From positions 60,558 through 124,557 of the forward strand of contig NZ_BFAQ01000032.1 in assembly GCF_002933855.1 (NCBI RefSeq): 64,000 bases of DNA, read 5' to 3'. Below are positions 50,739 through 59,672 of the stretch, piece after piece. The position numbers were made by a program, and so were the translations under genes. A model generated the notes under the pieces. The model did no database searches. It had not been told where the DNA came from and was given only the letters and a program-made list of their open reading frames with translations. Numbering within the stretch: position 1 is the first letter of the stretch; every line of letters begins with the position of its first letter. This DNA is from Vibrio penaeicida (GTDB taxonomy: Bacteria > Pseudomonadota > Gammaproteobacteria > Enterobacterales > Vibrionaceae).

Positions 50739-51478
50739 TGGAATGGGATATAGGGCGCTTTGGTTTTACCCCCGAACTGACCGGGTTTCGCTTCATTCAG
50801 GTCGCCAAGCCTTTTAGACCCTCGGATGTGCGAGGTTTAATTGGGTGGTACGACGCCAGCCAGGCAAACACCATCACGCTAAACGGCAATGAAATTACGC
50901 GGATAGATAACCGAGTCGCAAGTGGTCGGCCCATCGAAGCGCTGGCTTATGGTGGTCCCGATTATGTCCCAAGCCATGCTGTGGCTAACGGTATGCCCGC
51001 TGCTGTCTGGCCCCAATTAGATAACCAAAAGGGGCTAGGATTAGGGGTCGATGCCAGTGTTAAACACCTGTTTGTGGTTGCGGCGTATAAAAACGGGGTA
51101 GAAGATCGATTCAGTCAATACAACACCATCTATACCGACCTCTTTGGTATATCGGAAGTTAGCTCAGCTCGCGTTATGGGGACGTTGAATGCATCAAGCA
51201 TATTCAATCAAGCTGAATTCGGTGTGTTGGCTTCGGTCAATGACAGACAATTGACCAATGCGACTACATTATTGCCGCTCCCTCTGTCTGTGTTACATTT
51301 TAGCCAACTTGGACCGTTTAATATCTCCGCATTTGGCTCTAATAATGCCGGTAGTGGTGCCAATCGAGCGTGGCAGGGGTGTGTATGTGAAGTGCTGGCA
51401 TTCAGTTTGGACATCGCTCCCTCAGAGGTGCAGAAGATTAAAGATTACTTGTATCCAAAATGGGGGATCCAGCCGTGA
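50738..51478 (+). CDS. Phage protein with concanavalin/LamG-like domain
   Basis: 246 residues. From about residue 30, LIGWYDASQANTITLNGNEI and the WYDAS signature open a beta-jelly-roll lectin-like domain, ending in EVLAFSLDIAPSEVQKIKDY. Such domains in virions bind sugars. Its place between terminase and portal is unusual for a binding protein. Confidence 0.7.
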   Translation: MEWDIGRFGFTPELTGFRFIQVAKPFRPSDVRGLIGWYDASQANTITLNGNEITRIDNRVASGRPIEALAYGGPDYVPSHAVANGMPAAVWPQLDNQKGLGLGVDASVKHLFVVAAYKNGVEDRFSQYNTIYTDLFGISEVSSARVMGTLNASSIFNQAEFGVLASVNDRQLTNATTLLPLPLSVLHFSQLGPFNISAFGSNNAGSGANRAWQGCVCEVLAFSLDIAPSEVQKIKDYLYPKWGIQP

Positions 51479-53601
51479 TTGACGAGCCCTTAGGCAAAGA
51501 TCATGATCGCCTGACCAGCCATGTAGCCGGGCTTATTGACGCCTGTGAGCAATACTCCGAAGAACAAAAAGCCAGTCGTGATAGGTCACTGAATTACTAC
51601 AACGGAGAAATGGACGATCTGACGCCAGAGGAAGGGCGCTCGGCGTCCGTATCAAAGGACGTTCGCAGTGTCATCAAAAAGCTGATGCCCTCCATCATGC
51701 GTACGGTGTTATCGAACGACAAGATTGTCGATTACGAACCCATTGGACCGGAAGACGAAGAAAGCGCAGAACAAGCCACCGACTACGTCAATCATGTGGT
51801 GGTACCGGAATGCGGAGCAGAGCAGGCCATTCATGATGCCGTGTTTGATGCACTGCTGGTCAAAACGGGCGTTTTAAAATGGACGGCGTACTCTCGAAAA
51901 CAGATCAAGGTCTATGAATTCACCAATCAGCCTTCGTCGGCGTTACTTGGACTCGAAGGAGAGGCAGACATTGACATCATTGCACTTCAGGAACGACCGG
52001 AAAAAGACACTCCAGATAATGATCTCGACGCCCAGCGCTATGATTTTAAGCTCCGGCGTATTGAAGACCAGATCGATATCCAGCTTGAAGCCATACCACG
52101 AGGCGCCTTTTTGATCTATCCGGGCAGTACCCGTATTGAAGAGAGCCCGATTGTGGGGGAGCGCCAAATTGTGACCCGATCTGAACTGGTGAGTCGTGGT
52201 TACGATAAAGAAGACATCGCCAGCCTACCTGAGTATGACCGAATTGGTGACGAGGATGACAGCCATTCGAGGCAAGGGGACGACTGGAGTGACAACCGAA
52301 CGCAAACATCGAGCGCAATGGACTCTGTCCTGATTTATGAAGTGTATGTGCGGCTGGATCTGGATGACGATGGTATTGCTGAACTTTACAAGATGTGTTT
52401 TGCCGAGTGCAGTCAGGACCAGGAAGGAAAACACCTGATCCTGGCCATGGAAGCGGTCAGTGATGTGCCATACGCCGAGGTGGTGGCAGAGCGTGAAGCG
52501 CACCAGTTTGAAGGTCATTCGGTGGCAGAAGACGTGGTGGACATACAGCGTATCAAAACCGCTTTGCTCCGGGAAACTCTCGATAACATCTACTGGCAAA
52601 ATAAAAAACAACCCGCACTCGACCCTTCAAAGCTGACAGAAAGTGGAATAGAAGCCGTCTACAACCCGGCATTTGGTAAACCGATTACCTTGAAGTCTGG
52701 GGCAAACGTTCATGATGCGGTTCAGTGGATGGAGGTGCCGTTTGTGGCAGACAAGTCCTTTGGCATGATGGACTACCTAGACAATGTTGTTCGCGACCGT
52801 ACCGGTATTACCGACCAGTCAGGCGGATTAGACCCAGAGGCCTTTCAGGGTATGACCGCCACCTCCGTACAATTGATGTCTGAAAGTGGGATTGCCCAGG
52901 CGGAAATGATCATCCGTTCTCTTACACGTGGCATTAGAAAAGCCTTTAAAGGGCTATTGAAACTGGTCATTGCTCATGCGGACGAACCTCGCACGGTACG
53001 TCTTCGCGGGGAATGGGTTGAGTACGACCCTCGCCACTGGAATGTGGATATGGATTGCAAAGTGAATGTGGGGTTGGGGGCGGGGTCGAAAGAGCGCGAT
53101 CTGACCGTACTGCAATTGATCCTCGGTTTACAGAAAGAGATTTTGGCGTCAATTGGTGCCGACAACCCCTTCGTCAAACCCAACCAGCTATACAACGTTT
53201 TGGAAAAAATTACCGAAACAGCGGGTTTCCCCAGTGCAGAGCCGTACTTCACCAAACCCAATGAGGAAGAGATTGCGGCAAAACTGCAGCAAGAGGGACC
53301 GACCGAGGCAGAAATGAAACTTCAGGCACAGATGCAGTTAGAGCAGATGAAGGCGAGTGCCAGATCTGCCATTGAACAGGCTCAGATGGAAGCGGACATC
53401 CGAGTTCAACAGGTCGAATTGGAAAAAGACACTCAGCTTCAGATGATGAAGGCACAGCAAACACGTGAACTGGCGGTAATGAAAGGCGAACTCGACCTTT
53501 TAAAACACCGTGAAAAACTGCAGTTTGAGCGGGAAAAAGCCGGGCTCAATGCTGGATCGTTAAGCCCATTTACGGCTGGACATTTATACGATGGCACATA
53601 A
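51475..53601 (+). CDS. Portal protein (podovirus type)
   Basis: About 708 residues. GTG start with GGGGGA 6 nt upstream, overlapping the previous stop (GTGA); an in-frame ATG at 51,460 lacks a ribosome site. P22-portal-like features: SVSKDVRSVIKKLMPSIMR, the acidic mid-region DDDGIAELYK, TALLRETLDNIYWQNKKQPA and the DRTGITDQSGGLDPEAFQ loop. The C-terminal 120 residues are a long barrel-like coiled coil rich in Gln/Glu. It forms the dodecameric DNA entry ring. Confidence 0.88.
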   Translation: MIDEPLGKDHDRLTSHVAGLIDACEQYSEEQKASRDRSLNYYNGEMDDLTPEEGRSASVSKDVRSVIKKLMPSIMRTVLSNDKIVDYEPIGPEDEESAEQATDYVNHVVVPECGAEQAIHDAVFDALLVKTGVLKWTAYSRKQIKVYEFTNQPSSALLGLEGEADIDIIALQERPEKDTPDNDLDAQRYDFKLRRIEDQIDIQLEAIPRGAFLIYPGSTRIEESPIVGERQIVTRSELVSRGYDKEDIASLPEYDRIGDEDDSHSRQGDDWSDNRTQTSSAMDSVLIYEVYVRLDLDDDGIAELYKMCFAECSQDQEGKHLILAMEAVSDVPYAEVVAEREAHQFEGHSVAEDVVDIQRIKTALLRETLDNIYWQNKKQPALDPSKLTESGIEAVYNPAFGKPITLKSGANVHDAVQWMEVPFVADKSFGMMDYLDNVVRDRTGITDQSGGLDPEAFQGMTATSVQLMSESGIAQAEMIIRSLTRGIRKAFKGLLKLVIAHADEPRTVRLRGEWVEYDPRHWNVDMDCKVNVGLGAGSKERDLTVLQLILGLQKEILASIGADNPFVKPNQLYNVLEKITETAGFPSAEPYFTKPNEEEIAAKLQQEGPTEAEMKLQAQMQLEQMKASARSAIEQAQMEADIRVQQVELEKDTQLQMMKAQQTRELAVMKGELDLLKHREKLQFEREKAGLNAGSLSPFTAGHLYDGT

Positions 53602-53827
53602 AGCGTCACCCAATGGGGAAGCCGAAAGGCTATTGAACCACCCACTTATTCACCAAATTTTGGACGATCTGGAACGCGACGCGTTGGACGCGATAATCAA
53701 TACCAATGACGAAAAACATCGCGCAGAAAACGTTTGGGAAGTTCGTTCTATCCGATCTTTACGGCAGAAGTTAAAGACCCTCGCTGAGGGCAAGACCATC
53801 CTGCCTAAAAAGGGCACCGTAGCGTAA
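53591..53827 (+). CDS. Small virion-region protein, 78 residues
   Basis: Overlaps the portal gene by 11 bp. Helical and charged (HPLIHQILDDLERDALDAII, RSIRSLRQKLKTLAEGK). It occurs between portal and scaffold in this type of module; function unknown. Confidence 0.65.
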   Translation: MAHKASPNGEAERLLNHPLIHQILDDLERDALDAIINTNDEKHRAENVWEVRSIRSLRQKLKTLAEGKTILPKKGTVA

Positions 53828-53866
53828 TGCTGGGTGCGAACCGACGACATGAGAGGACGTTGAGAC

Positions 53867-54832
53867 ATGCCAGAGCAAGAACAACATCTTGAAGGCGATA
53901 TCACCATCGACAAGGATACGGCAGACAGAGCATTGGATGAGGATCACGAATTTGACACCCTTGAAGATGCGATGGATGCACTCGGAGACGATGACACTGT
54001 AATCGACGAGCCCACCGATTCTAATCATTTGGACTCAACATCGGACGATGGTCTGTCTTTGGATGCCGAAGAGGCATCTGACGAGGCGGACTTTGAAGAC
54101 CGCAATGATGAGTTGATCGCGTTAGATGATGGAGAATCTGTTCAGCTGGACGAGCTGAAAAAGGGCTATTTCCGTCAAAAGGATTACACCCACAAGACTG
54201 AAGCCCTGGCGCAGGAGCGCAAAGCCGTGGCGACCTTACGAGAGAACTACGACCAACAGGCTCAGTCACTCCAAACAGCGTATCAAAACCTGACCCAGTT
54301 TTTGGAAAGCCTTATCCCACCCGAACCGGATTTGGGACTGGCACAAAGTGATCCCGCCGCTTTTCAGTACCAAACCGCCTTGCGCAATAGTGCGGTAGCG
54401 GAAATTGAGAAAGTGTATACGGCGAGTGAGCAAGCACAGAGCACAATACAGGCAGCCAGTGAGCAAGACAAAGCCCACGTGCGTTCAGAAGAAGACGCAA
54501 AACTGCTTAATGCCATGCCTATGCTTAAGGACCCCGGTCGTCGGGCGTCGTTCGATGCCGCGAACAAAAAGACGGCTCTGGAGTTTGGTTTTTCTGAACA
54601 GGACATCGAGTCGACAGCGGATCACCGTATCTTGCAACTGGTGCATTACGCCCGAATTGGCAAGGTCGCGGAGAAAAATCGCAAAAATGCTCGTCGCCGT
54701 CTGACTGAAAAACCGAGCAAGGGCAACCGGTCCACGCCTGCACCAGGCAAACCACCCAAAAATCGAGAGGCCATGAAACGCTTAACCGAATCAGGGACGT
54801 TGGAAGACGCCATGGCGGTGGATTTCGACTGA
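53867..54832 (+). CDS. Capsid scaffolding protein
   Basis: 321 residues. The first 80 are strongly acidic, the middle is a Gln-rich coiled coil (YDQQAQSLQTAYQNLTQFLE), and the end is basic (KNRKNARRRLTEKPSKGNR). Such bipolar, helical proteins directly before the major capsid gene are scaffolds that shape the procapsid and are lost. Confidence 0.78.
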   Translation: MPEQEQHLEGDITIDKDTADRALDEDHEFDTLEDAMDALGDDDTVIDEPTDSNHLDSTSDDGLSLDAEEASDEADFEDRNDELIALDDGESVQLDELKKGYFRQKDYTHKTEALAQERKAVATLRENYDQQAQSLQTAYQNLTQFLESLIPPEPDLGLAQSDPAAFQYQTALRNSAVAEIEKVYTASEQAQSTIQAASEQDKAHVRSEEDAKLLNAMPMLKDPGRRASFDAANKKTALEFGFSEQDIESTADHRILQLVHYARIGKVAEKNRKNARRRLTEKPSKGNRSTPAPGKPPKNREAMKRLTESGTLEDAMAVDFD

Positions 54833-54858
54833 TCCTTTGAAAAAGAGAGGAAAGCCAA

Positions 54859-55848
54859 ATGGCAAAGCTAGCCAATACCTTTGTGTCTTCGGATGCGGTG
54901 GGTAACCGCGAAGAGCTGTCTGATGTAGTCAGCCGCATCACCCCTGAAGATACCCCCATCTACTCCATGATCAAAAAAGAAAAGGCAAAATCGACACACC
55001 CGGAATGGGAGATTGACGAGTTAGCCGCGCCTGGAGAGAACTTCCATCCAGAAGGCGACGAATTTGATTTTGACCGCATTGACACCCCCGCTCGAGTCGG
55101 AAACTACACACAAATCTTTCGAAAATCCTGGGCCGTATCCCGAACACAAAATTCGGTGGATAACGCAGGGAATGCCGAGAAGATTAAGTACCAGAAGCTG
55201 AAAAAGGGCATCGAGATCCGAAAAGACATTGAATATGCCCTCTTAGATAACAAAGGGTCGGTGGCCACGGATCCGAGGAAGATGGGCGCATTGACCTCTT
55301 GGTATGAAACCAATGTTGATCGCGGCGCTCTAGGGGCGAACGGCGGTTTTAACGCAGCGACAGGACTGACCGTACCTGCGACTGCGGGGACTCAGCGGGC
55401 GTTCAGCAAAGCCTTACTCGACACAACCATGCAGCAGGTCTATCACTCGGGTGGTACCACGAAATTTGCGGTGTGTTCACCTTACGTCAAATCGGTGTTC
55501 ACCACCTTCATGTCCGATCCTAACGTGGCGCAATTTCGTTATGCCACCACGGGAGGCAAAAACACCATCATCGCAACGGCAGATGTGTACGAAGGGGACT
55601 TTGGAAAAGTGATGATCGTTCCCAATCGGGTGCAGTCTGCAAACGCAGCGATGGCCTCAAATGTACACCTTCTTAATCCCTCTCTTTTGAGCGTTAAGAT
55701 GCTCGACAAAATCAAAAATGTCCCGAACCTTGCCAAAACAGGCGACGCGGAAAAAGGCGTTGTGCTCGGGGAAGGGACGCTTTGTGTGAAAAATGAGAAA
55801 GGGCTGGGGGTTATCGCGGATGTGTATGGGATGAGTGCAACCCAATGA
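54859..55848 (+). CDS. Major capsid protein (DUF5309/SU10 type)
   Basis: 329 residues. ELSDVVSRITPEDTPIYSMI near the start and the FRKSWAVSRTQNSVDNAG segment are characteristic of the SU10-like HK97-fold capsid family. GAGAGG precedes the ATG. It forms the head shell. Confidence 0.88.
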   Translation: MAKLANTFVSSDAVGNREELSDVVSRITPEDTPIYSMIKKEKAKSTHPEWEIDELAAPGENFHPEGDEFDFDRIDTPARVGNYTQIFRKSWAVSRTQNSVDNAGNAEKIKYQKLKKGIEIRKDIEYALLDNKGSVATDPRKMGALTSWYETNVDRGALGANGGFNAATGLTVPATAGTQRAFSKALLDTTMQQVYHSGGTTKFAVCSPYVKSVFTTFMSDPNVAQFRYATTGGKNTIIATADVYEGDFGKVMIVPNRVQSANAAMASNVHLLNPSLLSVKMLDKIKNVPNLAKTGDAEKGVVLGEGTLCVKNEKGLGVIADVYGMSATQ

Positions 55849-55907
55849 TCGACACGTTATGGCACCGAGTAACCTGTGTTCTCGGTGCCAACTAAGGAGT
55901 GACTGAC

Positions 55908-56114
55908 ATGAGTAGAAGCAGAGCCGACCAGGCAACCACACCAAAAGAGGACACACGCACCCCGATTATTTTGCGTCGGGACTACTGGGATGAGAGCGGG
56001 AAAAGGCATTCCGAGGGAGCACAGGTCAATGTATCGGTGACGACAGCGAAAGCCCTAATACAAGCAGGGAAAGCGGAACGCGCCGATCCTCTACCAGGCG
56101 AAGCGTTGTCATGA
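55908..56114 (+). CDS. Small virion-region protein, 68 residues
   Basis: The ATG at 55,908 is preferred because AAGGAG lies 9 nt upstream. Basic N-terminus, then TPIILRRDYWDESGKRHSEG and VSVTTAKALIQAGKAERAD, a pattern seen in head-completion or decoration proteins. Overlaps the next gene by 4 nt. Confidence 0.65.
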   Translation: MSRSRADQATTPKEDTRTPIILRRDYWDESGKRHSEGAQVNVSVTTAKALIQAGKAERADPLPGEALS

Positions 56115-56431
56115 CCATTCAAGATGGTGATTGGACGCTGGTGGACCACGATCCCATGACGGGTCGGATGGTCTGGCGAACGGAGCAAGATGGCATGACC
56201 CATTTTCGCACTGACTACCCGGTGGACGCCGTGATTGATGACAATGAGAGGGCATTCAATGAGAGTTTACATCAACGATTTGGTGATGGTCAGCGGGTCG
56301 CTTCTATCCCTTTGAATGTCTACTTTGAACAATTGCATGAGGCTCACTTACAAGGGGATAAGCAGTATCTTAGCCAGTGGCTTAACGACCCGAATAACCG
56401 CGCCTTCCGGACGTTTAAAGGAAAGGTGTGA
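56111..56431 (+). CDS. Unknown virion-region protein, 106 residues
   Basis: Coupled on both sides (ATGA, TGATG). It opens with DWTLVDHDPMTGRMVWRTEQ and is small, acidic and soluble. Its place between capsid and adaptor suggests head completion. Not recognised further. Confidence 0.65.
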   Translation: MTIQDGDWTLVDHDPMTGRMVWRTEQDGMTHFRTDYPVDAVIDDNERAFNESLHQRFGDGQRVASIPLNVYFEQLHEAHLQGDKQYLSQWLNDPNNRAFRTFKGKV

Positions 56432-57003
56432 TGATCCAGGACTATTCTGAACTCATTGCTGAAGCGTCCCATCGTTCAGGTGTCACTAACATTGCTCAAC
56501 GCGCCAGGATGTTGGTGGGGATGGCTGAAAAAAATCTGTCCAAGCGTTTGCGACTGGCGAACATGGAAACGGTGGCGGAGCTGACAACCGACGCCAACGG
56601 ATCAGCGAGTCTTCCTTCTGACTATCAGGAAATGCGGTCTGTCCGTGTCTGTGGTCGAGAGATCAAACGCCTGCCGCTTGATGTTTTGCTTGAGGGGCAT
56701 CAATGGGGTTTTGCCATTCAAGGAAAGGCACTGAAATCCTCATACCAGTCCAAAGTACACCGGCTTGTTTACTATGCTGCGATCCCCAGTCTTGAAGCCG
56801 AAAACACCAGTTGGTTATTGGATGATGAGCCTGAACTCTACCTTCACGCGTTGCTTTTCCAGATCTACACCGCGAACAACGACATCGACAAAGCTCAGGC
56901 AACCGCCAGCTATCTATCTCTGTTGATTGAATCCGCAAACCAAGCCGACCACATGTACCGGCACGCGGGGACGCGCATTCATCTTGGAGGGATAGTGCCG
57001 TGA
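56431..57003 (+). CDS. Phage head-tail adaptor protein
   Basis: 190 residues. QDYSELIAEASHRSGVTNIA and MLVGMAEKNLSKRLRLANME are typical of gp6-like adaptors that bind the portal ring. A GTG one codon earlier is an alternative start. Overlaps the next gene by 4 nt. Confidence 0.75.
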   Translation: MIQDYSELIAEASHRSGVTNIAQRARMLVGMAEKNLSKRLRLANMETVAELTTDANGSASLPSDYQEMRSVRVCGREIKRLPLDVLLEGHQWGFAIQGKALKSSYQSKVHRLVYYAAIPSLEAENTSWLLDDEPELYLHALLFQIYTANNDIDKAQATASYLSLLIESANQADHMYRHAGTRIHLGGIVP

Positions 57004-57608
57004 CCGCTGAAACGGTCTTGACCAACGTGCTGTTGGAAATCGGGCTGGACAATCCGTCTGCTCAACTTACCAGTCACGAATACGAAATTCGCCAGATCAA
57101 AACATTCATGAATGCGGCAGGGTCCGAAATAGCCCGCCGAGCAGAATGGTATCACCTGGTGAAAGAGCAGGTTGTCTCTGGAGGGGTGAGTGAGGCAATC
57201 CTGCCGGATGATTTTTATATGCTGACCGAACACAATGCCGTGCGTTTGAATAAGGCTGGCTTCCATCCCGTCAGGCTCGCATCCAGTCCTGAAGTATGGG
57301 CGTTATTATCAGAACGCCCATCCGCGCAACCTTACTGTCATCTCCATGCAGGCAAAATTCTGTTTTCACCCGCGCTTGAGACGGAAGGCGCAACCGTCCG
57401 TTATGTGTCAACGCATTGGGTTGAAGGTAAAGCCGAAGTGACTCAGAACGGCGACAAATTGCTTGTCCCTGAACGACTGATTGAAAAAGGGACCATTTGG
57501 CGTTGGAAACGTCAGAAGGGCTTGCCGTATGATGATCTTTTAGCGGAGTTTGAAGCGGACTTTCTGACGGAAATTCACGCTGACCGAGGGGGAGAAGATG
57601 CGCATTAA
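57000..57608 (+). CDS. Second adaptor / tail-tube-type protein
   Basis: 202 residues with a GTG start. AETVLTNVLLEIGLDNPSAQ and the INAAGSEIARRAEW-like AAGSEIARRAEWYHLV pattern match podovirus head-closure proteins related to T7 gp11. Overlaps the next gene by 11 bp. Confidence 0.7.
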   Translation: MTAETVLTNVLLEIGLDNPSAQLTSHEYEIRQIKTFMNAAGSEIARRAEWYHLVKEQVVSGGVSEAILPDDFYMLTEHNAVRLNKAGFHPVRLASSPEVWALLSERPSAQPYCHLHAGKILFSPALETEGATVRYVSTHWVEGKAEVTQNGDKLLVPERLIEKGTIWRWKRQKGLPYDDLLAEFEADFLTEIHADRGGEDAH

Positions 57609-59223
57609 CCCTGCTCGTGTGCGCTCACTGAATCGAAAAATTACCCCGAGTGACAAATCTCCGTCTGCCCAAAATCAAGCCTATATGGCGCCCGTTGGCG
57701 GCATGATGACCAACACGCCTTTGGCAAGCCCGCAGCGTCAAACCGCACTGGTTTTAGAAAACTTCTGGCCAACGGCAACGGGCATTGAACCGCGTGGCGG
57801 GACAAAACAACGCTGCACGATTGCCGGGGGAGTAGAGGCTCTGTTTCAATACCGTGCCGGGATCCAACCGACCTATTTTGCAGCAGACACCCACCATGTT
57901 TATGAATTTTCTGATGCCACCTTGTCTGGCTCCACCTTATCCGCCGTTGTGACCGGACAGACCAGCGCCGACTATTCTGTTTTGGAAATGCAGACCGACG
58001 GGGGCGCATTTTTGACCATTGTCAACGGACAAGATCACGCTCAAATTTATGACGGGACACACTGGCAGCCGATCACAAATGCGTCCACACCGTTCGCCAT
58101 CACTCAGGTTGCAACGGATCGGCTTAGCCACGTGTGGTCATACCGCAATCGTACGTTCTTCATCGAACGAGCAACGATGAATGCGTGGTATCTGGGCATC
58201 AATTCCGTGGCGGGACCCGCGAGCAGGCTCCCGTTGTCGGGGGTGTTCAATAAAGGCGGAGCCCTGCTATTTGGGGCAACTTGGTCCTCTGACAGTGGTG
58301 CGGGTATGGATGATCGCTGTGTCTTTGCGACCAATCAAGGGGAATTTGCCGTCTTCAGTGGGGGCAACCCCGGCGATGCGTCGGACTGGCAGTTAAACGG
58401 GGTGTATGACATCGGTGAGCCATTGGGCAAAAATGCCATCATGCAAGTGGGCGGCGATCTGATTGTTGCCACGAAAGCCGGTTTGATACCCATCTCCGCC
58501 GCCACAACCAAAGATCCATCCCAACTCAAACTGGATGCCCTCAGTTTTCCTGTCGACACCGACTGGCGACGTGAAGCGATTTTGTCCGGCAATATTGGCG
58601 GATGGCGCCTGATCAAATGGGACAGCCGTAACATGGCCATTGTTGCGCCGCCACATCGTGATGCAGAACAAGGCTATTGCTGGGCAGTGAATATGGAAAC
58701 AGGCGCCTGGACGAAGTTTACCGGATGGCGAATTGGAGACATTTTTGTTTTGGGGAACCATCTCTATTATGGCGATGACAGAGGCAATATTTATCGCTGT
58801 GATGTCGGCGGGTTCGATAACAACAGCGCCTTTGAATGTCGCGCCTGTTTCAGCTTCGATAACCTTGGAATGCCGGGCGCACTGAAGACTGCGCATGCCG
58901 TGAAAGGCATATGGCGCTACCGCACGCCCTTTACAGTCCGGCACACCATCGGCAAAGACTATAAGCCTGTTTTTGGTGCCGCCCTGTCTGTTCCGCTGTC
59001 TACTGGCGGGCAGCAAGGGAAGTGGGATGAGTCTTATTGGGATCAAGTCCAGTGGGCAAATAACGACGAGGGTTATCAAATCAAAGAAAAATGGGAAAGC
59101 GTTTCCGCGCATGGTGAAGTATTGGCACCCCAGGTCCAAATCACTTCTGCCCAAAGTTTCAAACTGGACTGCGAATTGGTATCGATTGATTTGGTGTATT
59201 CGACAGGGGGACTTGTCGTATGA
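57598..59223 (+). CDS. Tail hub / head-closure beta-propeller protein
   Basis: 541 residues. The body is a beta-propeller with repeated blades (YKAGIQPTYFAADTHHVYEF-like, GGDLIVATKAGLIPISAATT, GNHLYYGDDRGNIYRCDVGG). It resembles P22 gp10-type stabilisation proteins. An N-terminal PRGGTK site anchors the family. Overlaps the GNAT gene by 4 nt. Confidence 0.75.
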   Translation: MRINPARVRSLNRKITPSDKSPSAQNQAYMAPVGGMMTNTPLASPQRQTALVLENFWPTATGIEPRGGTKQRCTIAGGVEALFQYRAGIQPTYFAADTHHVYEFSDATLSGSTLSAVVTGQTSADYSVLEMQTDGGAFLTIVNGQDHAQIYDGTHWQPITNASTPFAITQVATDRLSHVWSYRNRTFFIERATMNAWYLGINSVAGPASRLPLSGVFNKGGALLFGATWSSDSGAGMDDRCVFATNQGEFAVFSGGNPGDASDWQLNGVYDIGEPLGKNAIMQVGGDLIVATKAGLIPISAATTKDPSQLKLDALSFPVDTDWRREAILSGNIGGWRLIKWDSRNMAIVAPPHRDAEQGYCWAVNMETGAWTKFTGWRIGDIFVLGNHLYYGDDRGNIYRCDVGGFDNNSAFECRACFSFDNLGMPGALKTAHAVKGIWRYRTPFTVRHTIGKDYKPVFGAALSVPLSTGGQQGKWDESYWDQVQWANNDEGYQIKEKWESVSAHGEVLAPQVQITSAQSFKLDCELVSIDLVYSTGGLVV

Positions 59224-59672
59224 AATCCACCTTTCCCGTCTGCGATTGCCAACCTGAAATCAAAGCGTTTGTTGAAAACGGTCTATGGCAAGGCGCGCGC
59301 CATTTTGGACCCTGCCACTGCTTAGGATTTGCCAACGATTCTGAGGGATTGGTGGCGGGTATGGTGTACCACAACTACGACCCCCACGCTGGGGTCATCG
59401 AACTGTCTGGGTATGCGGCAAGGCGGGATTGGACGAACAAGCGGTGGGTTCACCTTGTCTTTGATTATCCGTTCAAAAGTTGGGACATCCGCCTTCTGGC
59501 AGGTCGGCACAGCGAACGCAATCGTCTGGTTCGTCGCATCTGGCGCAGAGTCGGTGCATGTGAATATCTGATCCCCGAAATGTGGGGGGCAGATGAAGCC
59601 GAAGCCGTTGCCGTTTTAACCCGTCAGCAGTGGGAGCAATCAAAGTTTAGAGGAGCATCTGAACATGGGTAA
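59220..59672 (+). CDS. Phage GNAT-family N-acetyltransferase-like protein
   Basis: 150 residues. VAGMVYHNYDPHAGVIELSG, FDYPFKSWDIRLLAG and the basic HSERNRLVRRIWRRVG form the GNAT strands and acyl-CoA loop. Proteins of this kind are common in podovirus tail modules, where the target is unknown. Overlaps the next gene by 8 bp. Confidence 0.75.
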   Translation: MKSTFPVCDCQPEIKAFVENGLWQGARHFGPCHCLGFANDSEGLVAGMVYHNYDPHAGVIELSGYAARRDWTNKRWVHLVFDYPFKSWDIRLLAGRHSERNRLVRRIWRRVGACEYLIPEMWGADEAEAVAVLTRQQWEQSKFRGASEHG